From Pseudomonas sp. LD120 (GTDB taxonomy: Bacteria; Pseudomonadota; Gammaproteobacteria; Pseudomonadales; Pseudomonadaceae), in assembly GCF_009861525.1 (NCBI RefSeq), contig NZ_WVHL01000003.1, forward strand, positions 1,426,001 to 1,490,000: a stretch of DNA of 64,000 bases. The letters run 5' to 3'. The translations under genes and the position numbers were made by a program. Within the stretch, counting starts at the first letter, position 1, and each line of letters starts with the position of its first letter. Under the pieces are notes generated by a model. It saw only the letters and a program-made list of their open reading frames with translations, made no database searches and was not told where the DNA came from. This document shows, in pieces, positions 20,280 through 29,087 of the stretch.

Positions 20280-23200
20280 ATGAACAGCACAACCTCGAAC
20301 GATGCAAATGACATTCGCCTGCCCAACCAGCGGCCGGCCCCGCAAGGCCAGAGCGCGACCCCGCAACGGGCCCGGCGGCAGATTGGCGCCGGGGCGGCAA
20401 GCACCGCCGACCCGCGGCCACCAACCAGCAGGGTCGCGATCATCGGTTTCTCCGGGCGGTTTCCCGGCGCCGATACCCCCGAGCAACTCTGGCAGTTGCT
20501 GAGGGAGGAGCGCTCGCACATCGGCGAGTTGCCGTATTGGGACCTGCCGGGCATTGCCGAACGCCGTCACCTGCGCGAGGCATTCGCCTGCCCCGGCGGA
20601 TTTATCAACCAGCCGATGGCCTTCGACGCCGACTTCTTCAGAATATCGGCCCGTGAGGCCGAGGCCATGGATCCTCAGCATCGTCTGGTGCTGGAGCAGA
20701 CCTGGTCGGCTTTCGAACACGCCGGCCTGTGCCCGCAAAGCCTGCGTGGCAGCAATACCGGGGTGTTTATCGGCATTTCATCCGCCGACTACAACGGCCT
20801 GCTGGCCCGTTCGGAGGCCGGCGCTCACGACGCCACGGGCAACGCTCACTCGATCATAGCCAACCGGATTTCCTACCTGTTCGACTTCCATGGCCCCAGC
20901 GCGCCCATCGATACCGCTTGCTCCAGCTCACTGGTGGCGGTGCACCGGGCGGCGCAGTCGATCCTCAACGGTGATTGCACGGTGGCCGTCGCCGGCGGGG
21001 TCAACCTGTGTTTTGAGCCGATGGTGTTCATCGGTGCGTTCAAGGCCGGGATGCTCAGCCCGACAGGGCGCTGCAAGGCCTTTGCCGCCGATGCCGATGG
21101 CTATGTGCGGGGCGAAGGCGTCGGGGTGCTGATCCTCAAGGACTATCGGCAGGCATTGGCCGACGGCGACAACATTGTCGCGACGATTATCGGGTCGGCG
21201 GAAAACCACGGAGGTCATGCCAACTCGCTGACTGCCCCCAACCCCAGGGCCCAGGCCGACCTGATCAAGCAGGCCTGTCGGGGCATCGACATCAACAGCA
21301 TCGGCTACATCGAAGTCCATGGCACCGGCACGCGCCTGGGTGATCCGATCGAGATCAGCGGACTCAAGCAGGCCTTTGCCGAACTGGGGGCCAGCGGTGA
21401 ACAGCGTTGTTACCTCGGCTCGGTGAAAACCAACATCGGTCACCTCGAATCCGCCGCCGGCATCGCCGGGATGATCAAGACCCTGCTGGTGCTGCAACAG
21501 GGTTACCTGCCCAAAAGCCTGCACAGCGAGCAGCTCAATCCTTATATCGATCTGGCCGCAAGCCCGTTCGAGGTGTTGCAGGCGGGGCGTGAGTGGCCGC
21601 AGTCGGCGGACAGCCTGGGCAGGCCTCTGCCGCGCCGGGCAGGTGTCAGTTCGTTCGGCTTTGGCGGGACCAATGCTCACGTGGTGCTGGAGGCGGTCGA
21701 GCCAGGCCCTGGCGTGGCGGGGCCCGGCTGGGCGGCAAGGCTCTTTCCACTCTCGGCCAGAACCCCCGAGGCGTTGCGGGCGCGGGTCGAGCAGTTGCTC
21801 GAAGTTGTGCAACAACAGCCTTGTCTGGCCCTGGCCGATCTGGCTGTCAGCTTGCAGTTGGGCCGTGAAGCGATGGAGTGCCGGTTGGCGATTGCCGCGC
21901 ACAGCCGGGAAAGCCTGCTGAGCCAACTGCAGGATGCGCTGGGGCGCCACGTGGCCGAGAACCACCAACCTGTCGTCGGGGGCGCCGCGGATCAGGTGCT
22001 CCAGGCCCTGCAACAACAGGACGGCGACACCTTGCTGGCGTTGTGGCGCCAGGGCGCGGCGGTGGATTGGCAGGCGCTTTATCCAAGCGCCCGTCCACGG
22101 CGAATGGCGCTGCCGAGCTATCCGTTCAGTCGCCAGTCTTACTGGATCAGCCAGGCCCCGGGGGGCGCACGGGGGGACGAGTCGTGGTTGCATCCGTTGG
22201 TGCAACGCAACACCTCGGATTTTGCCGGGCAACGTTTCAACAGCCGGTTTGACGGCAGCGAAGATTTCTTTGCCCAGCATCAGGTCCAGGGGCTGAAGGT
22301 CCTGCCTGGAGTGGCTTACCTGGAAATGGCCAGGGCGGCCCTTGAACTGTCGTTGGCCGATGAGCGCAGGGTGGTTCGCTTGAACAACATTGCCTGGCGG
22401 CAACCGATGCGCCATGACGGCGGCGAGTTGGCAATCGATATCGAACTGGTGGAGCAGGAGTCGGGCGCAATGGGCTTCGAGGTCCTCGGCGCGACCACCC
22501 AGGGGCCCAGCTACTGTACCGGCGTGGGGGTGCTCGGGAGCGCCGAGCCCCTGGCCCCTATCGACCTGCCGGGCATTGCCGCCGCCACCACGCAGCTGCG
22601 GCTGGAGCCGGCGCAGTGCTACACGATCTTTGCCGGCATGGGGCTGGACTACGGCGAGCCGTTTCGTCGGCTCAGCGCGCTGCAAGCGGGTAACGGCCAG
22701 GTGCTGGCCAAGTTGATGCCGGCGCAGGTCAGCGCTGGGTGCACCGAGCCATTGCGCCTGGTTCCCGGCCTGCTCGACTCGGCGTTGCAGGCGGCCCTGG
22801 GCCTGGCCATGCTGGAGCCGCTCAAGCCGGGTCAGGAGCGGCAGACCCTGGTGCCCTTTGCCTTGGACAGCATGATCCTGGGCGATTTGGAACTGCTCAA
22901 GCAGCCCTGCCATGCCTGGGTGCGTCATGGCGCCGGTCACCTGCAGGGGCGCGTCAACACGCTGGACGTGGACATTTGTGACGACCAGGGCCACGTGGCC
23001 CTGCGTCTAGAGGGATTTGCCTCGCGAGCGCTGGAACCGGCAGCCCGCTCCACCTTGACGATGACGCCGGTCTGGCGCGACCAGGCGCTCGGCGCCAGGG
23101 CCCGGCCGGACTGCGCCCGACAGCTGATCCTGTTGGCCGGCGATCAGCCGGTGGCGCTGGGCGAGTTGACCGATCGCTGCCGGGCATTGGCCGGGGCGGG

Positions 23201-26200
23201 CCGGCAGATCGACATCCAGCGGCTGCCCGCGGTCGCGGATGACCCGAGTGTCGCGCTGCCTTCCCTGGCCGGGTGGCTGATTTGCCTGTTGCAGGACGGC
23301 CCGACGGATTGCTTGGTGCAACTGCTCCTGACTGACCTTGAACACCACAGGTCGTTGCACGCGCCGCTATTCGCCTCGCTGCGGGCACTGCTGAAAACGG
23401 CCAGCAACGAAGGGTTGATCGCCGCGGCCCAGTCGATCGAGGTCACTGCCAGCCTTGCACCGTCGTTGCTGGCGCCGCTGCTGATCGACAACAGCCGCGA
23501 GGAGGATGAGCAGGTTCGTTACCAGGACGCTGATCGGCGCCAGGTGGCGTCCTGGCGCGAGTCCTCGCCGGCGGACGCCGGCGTCGCGCCGTGGCGCGCC
23601 GGCGGGGTTTACCTGCTGACCGGCGGAACGGGCGGCTTGGGCTTGCTGCTGGCCGAAAGCATTGCCCGGCAGGTGCATGGCGTCAGGCTGATCCTGGCCA
23701 GTCGTTCGGCTGGCCAGCCTTCAGCCGAGATCCGTGAGCGAATCGCCGCGATCCAGGCGCTGGGCGCCGAGGTACGGCTTGAGGCGCTGGACATCGCCGA
23801 GCGGGCCGCTGTCGATGGGCTGATTGCCCGGTGCGAGCAGACGCTGGGCACCATCAACGGGATCTTCCACTGCGCCGGGGTTACCCGCGACAGCCTGCTC
23901 AAGCACAAGAGCGCGACCGATCTGGCGGCCGTGCTGGCGCCCAAGGTCGCAGGCGCGTTGAACCTCGATCGGGCCAGCGCGCACCTGGCGCTGGACTGCT
24001 TCGTGCTGTTCTCGTCGGTGAGCGCGCTGATCGGCAATCCCGGGCAGGGCGACTATGCCCTGGCCAACGGGTTCCTCGACGAGTGGGCCGGCTGGCGCAA
24101 CCGTGAGGTCCAGGCGGGCCGTCGCCATGGCCGGACACTGGCGATCAATTGGCCGTTGTGGCGCAACGGCGGGATGCAGATCGATGCCCAGCGCGAGCAG
24201 CGGATGATCGCAGAGACCGGTATTCACCCCATGAGTGACAGTACCGGCCTGGAGCTGCTGCGTCGGGTGCTGGCGGATCCCGATGGGGCTGAACGCTGGA
24301 TGGTTGTGGAAGGCGATGCCGCCAGGATCAAGGCGTTTATTGCTGGGCAATGGCATGAGCCGGTGGCGCAGATGTTCGATCAGCCCCCAGCGATCGAGCC
24401 GACTGCGGCGTCGATGGCCCGAGCGCCAGTGGCGCCGCCGCTGATGCACGGCACGGACAGCGACCTGAGCACGCGGGCCATCGGCCATTTCAAGCAACTG
24501 TTGTCCCGGACGCTCAAGCGGCCAGTGGAGAGGATCGACAGCGACAGCTCCTTCGAGCGCTACGGGGTCGACTCGATCATGCTCACCGAGCTGACCGACC
24601 AGTTGCAGCGTACCTTTGGTTCACTGCCCAATACCCTGTTGTACGAGTACCAGACGGTGCGCGAGCTGAGCGAGTATTTCATCAAGCAGCAGCCCGAGAC
24701 GATGCGCCAGTTGCTGGTGGGTGAGTCGGCCAACCGCAGTGCCCCCGGCGAAACAGCCGCGCCGCCAGCCTCGGTCGAAGCGTCGCGGTCGCGGCGCAAA
24801 CAGCGCCGGTCCCATGACACTGGCGCACCTGCAACCGGTCAAAGTCGCGATCTGGCGATCATCGGCCTCAGCGGCCGCTACCCCGGCGCCGAAGACCTGG
24901 AAACGTTCTGGCGCAAGCTCGCCAGCGGTGAAGACCTGATCAGCGAGGTGCCTTCGCAGCGTTGGGATCATCAAGCCTATTTCGACGAACAACGTGAGCG
25001 TTTTGACAAGACCTACTGCAAGTGGGGCGGTTTTCTCGACGGTGTCGAGGACTTCGATCCGCTGTTTTTCAATCTCTCGCCCCGAGAAGCGGAGATCATC
25101 AACCCCAACGACCGGCTGTTCCTGGAAACCTGCTGGAACCTGCTGGAAAGCGCCGGGATCACCCGGGATCGGTTGAAACAGCACTACCGCCAGCAGGTCG
25201 GGGTGTTTGTCGGGGTGATGTACCAGCAGTACCAGGCGTTCGAGTCGGACCTGGTCAGGGAAGCGCTGGTGTCGGTGACGTCCTACAGCGCGATTGCCAA
25301 CCGTGTGTCCTATTTCTTTGATTTCCAGGGGCCGAGCCTGGCGATCGACACCATGTGTTCCTCGTCGATTTCGGCGATCCACGCCGCCGGCGAGGCGCTG
25401 CGCAATGGCGATTGTCGATTGGCGATCGCCGGTGGCGTCAACCTGACCCTGCACCCGAAGAAATACATCGGCCTGAGTGTTGGCCAGGTGCTCGGCAGCC
25501 ATGCCGACAGCCGCAGCTTTGCCGCTGGCGACGGCTATCTGCCGGCGGAGGGGGTGGGCGCGGTGTTGCTCAAGACCCTGGCCGACGCCGAGCGCGACGG
25601 TGACCCGATCCTGGCGGTGATCAAGTCGACGGCCACCAATCACGGCGGTCACACCCACGGGTTCTCGGTGCCCAGTGCCAAGTTGCAAGCGACGTTGATC
25701 GACAGCAACTTCAAACGCGCGGGAATCGATCCGCGCACCGTCAGTTATGTCGAGTCGGCGGCCAATGGTTCGGCGATGGGCGACGCGATCGAGTTCAGCG
25801 CGCTGAGTCGGATCTTCAGCGAGGCGGGGGCGGCCAATCAGTCCTGTGCCATTGGTTCGGTCAAATCGAACATCGGTCATGCCGAGGCGGCTTCAGGCAT
25901 GTCGCAGCTCAGCAAGCTGGTCCTGCAACTGCAGCACCAACAGCTGGTTCCCTCGTTATTGCTCGGTGCGCTGAACCCCAAGCTGGACTTTGAGCATTCG
26001 CCGTTCGTGCTGCAGCGCACCCTGGCCGACTGGCCCCAGCCGGTGGTCGAGATCGACGGGGTGCGGCAAACCGTTCCTCGCCGGGCCACCCTCAGTGCGT
26101 TCGGTGCCGGGGGCTCCAACGCCCACCTGATCATCGAGGAATACCCGAGAAAACCCCCGGCCGAAGTCGCGCCGCCAGAAGAGGGCGCCCTGTATATCGT

Positions 26201-27971
26201 GCCGCTCTCGGCCAACAGCCGTGGTTCGCTGCACCAGGCGGTGGCCAGACTGGCACGGCATCTGGATGGCCATCCAGGCCTGCGGCTCAAGGATCTGGCC
26301 CATACCCTGCAAACCGGCCGCGAAGCGATGTCGCTGAGGCTGGCGCTGCGGGTGCGCAGTTGCGCGGAACTGCGCACCGTGCTGGCCGGGATCCTGCGCC
26401 TGCTGGACCAGGGTGAAGCCTTCAGCGCCTTGGAAACGCTCGATTTACCGCTGGCCTTCGGCGATATCGAGGAGGTGCCGGCGGCGCTGGCCAGCCTGTT
26501 GTCCGGCCCAGGAGCCGCTGCGCTGGGTGACGGCCTGATTGCCGCCGATGATCGCCAGCAACTGGCGCTGCTCTGGACCCAGGGCGGTCAGGTTGCCTGG
26601 GAGCGTATCGCCCAGGACCGTGATGCAACCTTGATTGCCTTGCCCACTTATGGCTTTGACAAGAAACGCTACTGGCTGGAACAGCCAGGCACTCCCCGGG
26701 CCTTGCCTGCCGAGAGCATGGCCGCCCATCCGGCCAGCCCCGCAGTTGCCAGCGCGCACGAGAGCGCCGCCGAGCAGGGCCTGGGTTTGCTGGCCGATCT
26801 GCTGGGCATGCAGCCCCAGGAGTTGTCGCCGGCCAAGCCGCTCAGCGCCTATGGCGCCGATTCCATCGTGATGCTGCAGTGGGCGATGCAGGTGCAAGCG
26901 CAGATCGACCCCGGACTGACGCTGGCGCAGATCCAGCAGTGCCTGACCTTGGGCGATGCGCTCAAACTGCTGAGCCGACGGGGCAGGCCGGGCGCTTTCA
27001 AGGCGCCGGCGCTGCCCTCGGAAATCATCGACCTGTTGACCGGCTCGACCACGCGCTTTCCCGAGTTGCAACGGCTCAATCAGGTGCAGCCAGGCCGGCC
27101 GGTGTTCTGGTTTCACGGAGCCCTGGGCGGCAGCGAGATTTACCAGGAACTGGCCCAGCACATTCCGCGATCGTTCTTCGGGCTCCAGGCCAGAGGCTGG
27201 ATGACCGATCGCGCACCCTTGCACGGGATCCAGGCGATGGCCGCCTACTACGTCCAGGTGATCCAGTCGGTGCAGCATCAGGGGCCCTATGACCTGGGGG
27301 GCTATTCATTGGGCGGCATGCTGGCTTATGAGGTGACCCGCCAGTTGCAGGAACTCGGGGAAAGCGTCGCGACCCTGGTGATGCTGGACTCGCCGGACGT
27401 GACCGGTGAGCGCACCGCCCGCCTGACGGACAAGACCCGCTCGTTGCAGACGGTCAACATGGCCTTGCAGATGACCATCAGCCAGACCCCGGAGCGGTTT
27501 GCCGAAGTGTTGATCCACCGGGACCAGGTCGACCTGGCGTTGCCGCCGGCAGAGTATCTGCACCAACTGACGGCCTTGGCGCGCCAGCGCGGCCTGAAGA
27601 CCAGCGACGAACGTTTGCAGCAACTGATGGCGCAGGTGACGCAGATCCAGCAGGCGTATCAGGTGGAGCATTACCGGATCCAGCCGCTGCCCAGGGCCGG
27701 GGACGTCGCCTGCTATTACTTTCGCAATGCCGGCGGCTTGTGGATGGGCGAACTGGAGCCCTATTTTTCCACCGACAGCCAGGAGTTCGCGGCCTTCAAC
27801 CACGCCGACTACTGGCAGGAGTGGCAGCGGCAACTGCCCAACTTCGAGTTGATCGAGGTGGCTTCGGCCAACCACATGACGTTGTTGACCCAGCCGGAGG
27901 TGTTCAGGGTGATCGCGCAGTTCTGTGCGTCGCTGTATGCCCCGACGCAGGTGGAGAATGCCGTTGGATAA
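20280..27971 (+). CDS. rzxF: Trans-AT polyketide synthase RzxF with terminal thioesterase
   Basis: A 2563-residue synthase, 80 bases after rzxE. Domains: KS 20425-21690 (DTACSS, VHGTGT); DH 22185-23040 with textbook HxxxGxxxxP (HQVQGLKVLP) and DSALQ; KR 23600-24190 (GGTGGLG, TRDSL so B-type, GDYALAN); ACP 24470-24700 (YGVDSIM); KS 24845-26150; ACP 26760-26970 (YGADSIV); type I thioesterase 27000-27950 (Ser in GYSLGG at 27306, Asp in LDSPD, His in NHMTLL). The second KS has Cys (25356), but its HGTGT His is Ala (25758, read as VESAANGS), so KS-ACP-TE is a non-elongating release module. The DH-KR module gives the terminal unsaturation expected at C2-C3 of the macrolide. The TE should close the macrolactone. 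It converges with rzxI, with 37 bases between the stop codons. Confidence 0.9.
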   Translation: MNSTTSNDANDIRLPNQRPAPQGQSATPQRARRQIGAGAASTADPRPPTSRVAIIGFSGRFPGADTPEQLWQLLREERSHIGELPYWDLPGIAERRHLREAFACPGGFINQPMAFDADFFRISAREAEAMDPQHRLVLEQTWSAFEHAGLCPQSLRGSNTGVFIGISSADYNGLLARSEAGAHDATGNAHSIIANRISYLFDFHGPSAPIDTACSSSLVAVHRAAQSILNGDCTVAVAGGVNLCFEPMVFIGAFKAGMLSPTGRCKAFAADADGYVRGEGVGVLILKDYRQALADGDNIVATIIGSAENHGGHANSLTAPNPRAQADLIKQACRGIDINSIGYIEVHGTGTRLGDPIEISGLKQAFAELGASGEQRCYLGSVKTNIGHLESAAGIAGMIKTLLVLQQGYLPKSLHSEQLNPYIDLAASPFEVLQAGREWPQSADSLGRPLPRRAGVSSFGFGGTNAHVVLEAVEPGPGVAGPGWAARLFPLSARTPEALRARVEQLLEVVQQQPCLALADLAVSLQLGREAMECRLAIAAHSRESLLSQLQDALGRHVAENHQPVVGGAADQVLQALQQQDGDTLLALWRQGAAVDWQALYPSARPRRMALPSYPFSRQSYWISQAPGGARGDESWLHPLVQRNTSDFAGQRFNSRFDGSEDFFAQHQVQGLKVLPGVAYLEMARAALELSLADERRVVRLNNIAWRQPMRHDGGELAIDIELVEQESGAMGFEVLGATTQGPSYCTGVGVLGSAEPLAPIDLPGIAAATTQLRLEPAQCYTIFAGMGLDYGEPFRRLSALQAGNGQVLAKLMPAQVSAGCTEPLRLVPGLLDSALQAALGLAMLEPLKPGQERQTLVPFALDSMILGDLELLKQPCHAWVRHGAGHLQGRVNTLDVDICDDQGHVALRLEGFASRALEPAARSTLTMTPVWRDQALGARARPDCARQLILLAGDQPVALGELTDRCRALAGAGRQIDIQRLPAVADDPSVALPSLAGWLICLLQDGPTDCLVQLLLTDLEHHRSLHAPLFASLRALLKTASNEGLIAAAQSIEVTASLAPSLLAPLLIDNSREEDEQVRYQDADRRQVASWRESSPADAGVAPWRAGGVYLLTGGTGGLGLLLAESIARQVHGVRLILASRSAGQPSAEIRERIAAIQALGAEVRLEALDIAERAAVDGLIARCEQTLGTINGIFHCAGVTRDSLLKHKSATDLAAVLAPKVAGALNLDRASAHLALDCFVLFSSVSALIGNPGQGDYALANGFLDEWAGWRNREVQAGRRHGRTLAINWPLWRNGGMQIDAQREQRMIAETGIHPMSDSTGLELLRRVLADPDGAERWMVVEGDAARIKAFIAGQWHEPVAQMFDQPPAIEPTAASMARAPVAPPLMHGTDSDLSTRAIGHFKQLLSRTLKRPVERIDSDSSFERYGVDSIMLTELTDQLQRTFGSLPNTLLYEYQTVRELSEYFIKQQPETMRQLLVGESANRSAPGETAAPPASVEASRSRRKQRRSHDTGAPATGQSRDLAIIGLSGRYPGAEDLETFWRKLASGEDLISEVPSQRWDHQAYFDEQRERFDKTYCKWGGFLDGVEDFDPLFFNLSPREAEIINPNDRLFLETCWNLLESAGITRDRLKQHYRQQVGVFVGVMYQQYQAFESDLVREALVSVTSYSAIANRVSYFFDFQGPSLAIDTMCSSSISAIHAAGEALRNGDCRLAIAGGVNLTLHPKKYIGLSVGQVLGSHADSRSFAAGDGYLPAEGVGAVLLKTLADAERDGDPILAVIKSTATNHGGHTHGFSVPSAKLQATLIDSNFKRAGIDPRTVSYVESAANGSAMGDAIEFSALSRIFSEAGAANQSCAIGSVKSNIGHAEAASGMSQLSKLVLQLQHQQLVPSLLLGALNPKLDFEHSPFVLQRTLADWPQPVVEIDGVRQTVPRRATLSAFGAGGSNAHLIIEEYPRKPPAEVAPPEEGALYIVPLSANSRGSLHQAVARLARHLDGHPGLRLKDLAHTLQTGREAMSLRLALRVRSCAELRTVLAGILRLLDQGEAFSALETLDLPLAFGDIEEVPAALASLLSGPGAAALGDGLIAADDRQQLALLWTQGGQVAWERIAQDRDATLIALPTYGFDKKRYWLEQPGTPRALPAESMAAHPASPAVASAHESAAEQGLGLLADLLGMQPQELSPAKPLSAYGADSIVMLQWAMQVQAQIDPGLTLAQIQQCLTLGDALKLLSRRGRPGAFKAPALPSEIIDLLTGSTTRFPELQRLNQVQPGRPVFWFHGALGGSEIYQELAQHIPRSFFGLQARGWMTDRAPLHGIQAMAAYYVQVIQSVQHQGPYDLGGYSLGGMLAYEVTRQLQELGESVATLVMLDSPDVTGERTARLTDKTRSLQTVNMALQMTISQTPERFAEVLIHRDQVDLALPPAEYLHQLTALARQRGLKTSDERLQQLMAQVTQIQQAYQVEHYRIQPLPRAGDVACYYFRNAGGLWMGELEPYFSTDSQEFAAFNHADYWQEWQRQLPNFELIEVASANHMTLLTQPEVFRVIAQFCASLYAPTQVENAVG

Positions 27972-28008
27972 TCGCCCCGGCGGCTTCTCCACCTGCGGCC
28001 CGACTCGG

Positions 28009-28875
28009 CTAGGCGGCTTTGCTCAGGCGCCAGAACTTGTACGCCAAGTGGCCGTTGCGGTAGGCCTTGATGCCACTGTCGTCGAAGAAGTGAAACATGG
28101 TGTCGAACGCGTGATACACCTCGGGCGGCAGCGAATCGCTGTGTTGCTTCTTCTCGTCTACCAGGCTTTTGAGCAGGTGCTTGAGATGACCTTGCTCGCT
28201 TTCAAAAGCCCTGATCACGCCTTGGGAGATGTCGACATGGTCCTCCACGCGAAAACCTGCGTGGTGAATCATGGCCTGGTGCTGGTCGAGCACGTTGCTG
28301 AAGAAATCCACGCCAATGCTATCGCGCTCGGAGAGGGCACGGGTGTTGGCGCCTTTCATGGTGTCAGCATAAAAAAAACGACCTCCCTGCCTCAGCACCC
28401 GGCGCACTTCTTCACCGAACTTGTTCAGGTCGGGGTAGCAGTGGGACGACTCGATATTGATGACGACGTCGAATGCCTCATCGGCAAAGGGCAAGGCCAT
28501 GGCATCGCCGCCCACGAACGACAGGCCATCGAGACGGTGCACTCGCTCGCACAACTCGATATGGGCCGGGCAGAAATCCAAGCCGGTCACCGAGGCCGCG
28601 TCGGTGTAGCGGGCCAGGTAAGAGCAATTGCCACCGCGTCCCGAGCCGATTTCAAGGACCTTCAGGCCGCGCAGGTCCGCATCGCCCAACAGGGTGCGGA
28701 TCAGGTTCGTCGAGCATTTCTGTTCAAGGTCTTCAGCGCTGAGCCAGTCGAAACGGCTGTCTTCTGCCAGGTAGCCGTAGTTCAGGAAGGTCAGGCGTTT
28801 ATCGGGAAACATGCGGGTCATCATGTCGTACCACTGACTGATCGGCGATACGGTTTCTTGTGCTTGCGTGGTCAT
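28009..28875 (-). CDS. rzxI: SAM-dependent O-methyltransferase (RzxI-type)
   Basis: A 288-residue class I methyltransferase with motif I LEIGSGRGGN, an acidic post-I strand (TGLDFCP) and a motif IV/V region around GGDAMALPFADEAFD. The start at 28875 is chosen because AAGGAAG precedes it; the longer in-frame ATG adds 38 residues that look like untranslated leader. It is the only intact gene on the minus strand, lying convergent to rzxF and divergent from rzxG. In rhizoxin biosynthesis a free-standing O-methyltransferase (RhiI) forms a methoxy group on the macrolide; assignment to that step is by context. The sequence cannot distinguish O- from C- or N-methylation. Confidence 0.82.
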   Translation of the reverse strand: MTTQAQETVSPISQWYDMMTRMFPDKRLTFLNYGYLAEDSRFDWLSAEDLEQKCSTNLIRTLLGDADLRGLKVLEIGSGRGGNCSYLARYTDAASVTGLDFCPAHIELCERVHRLDGLSFVGGDAMALPFADEAFDVVINIESSHCYPDLNKFGEEVRRVLRQGGRFFYADTMKGANTRALSERDSIGVDFFSNVLDQHQAMIHHAGFRVEDHVDISQGVIRAFESEQGHLKHLLKSLVDEKKQHSDSLPPEVYHAFDTMFHFFDDSGIKAYRNGHLAYKFWRLSKAA

Positions 28876-29087
28876 GCCTACTTCCTTGTCAAAAAAAACT
28901 GCGGGGTGGATGTGGCGCTGTGCTCCGGCCAACCGCGCCGTTTGCCTGGCGCCCGTCCGTTGGCCCAAGGAGGATAGCGGGCCGCGCAAAAGGCCTCGGA
29001 GATTTTTTTATCGGTGTCGCAGGCCGGTTCTGATCGGCTCCTATACTGCGATCCCTAACGCCAGCCATTCATTTCAGGACGAAATAT
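28876..29087. promoter_or_regulatory. Divergent intergenic region between rzxI and rzxG
   Basis: These 212 bases must carry the promoters for rzxI (leftward) and rzxG-rzxA (rightward). A good -10-like TATACT lies about 45 bases before the rzxG start, with no convincing -35 at 16-18 bases. An AGGACG ribosome site precedes rzxG. No obvious activator palindrome was found. Confidence 0.45.
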
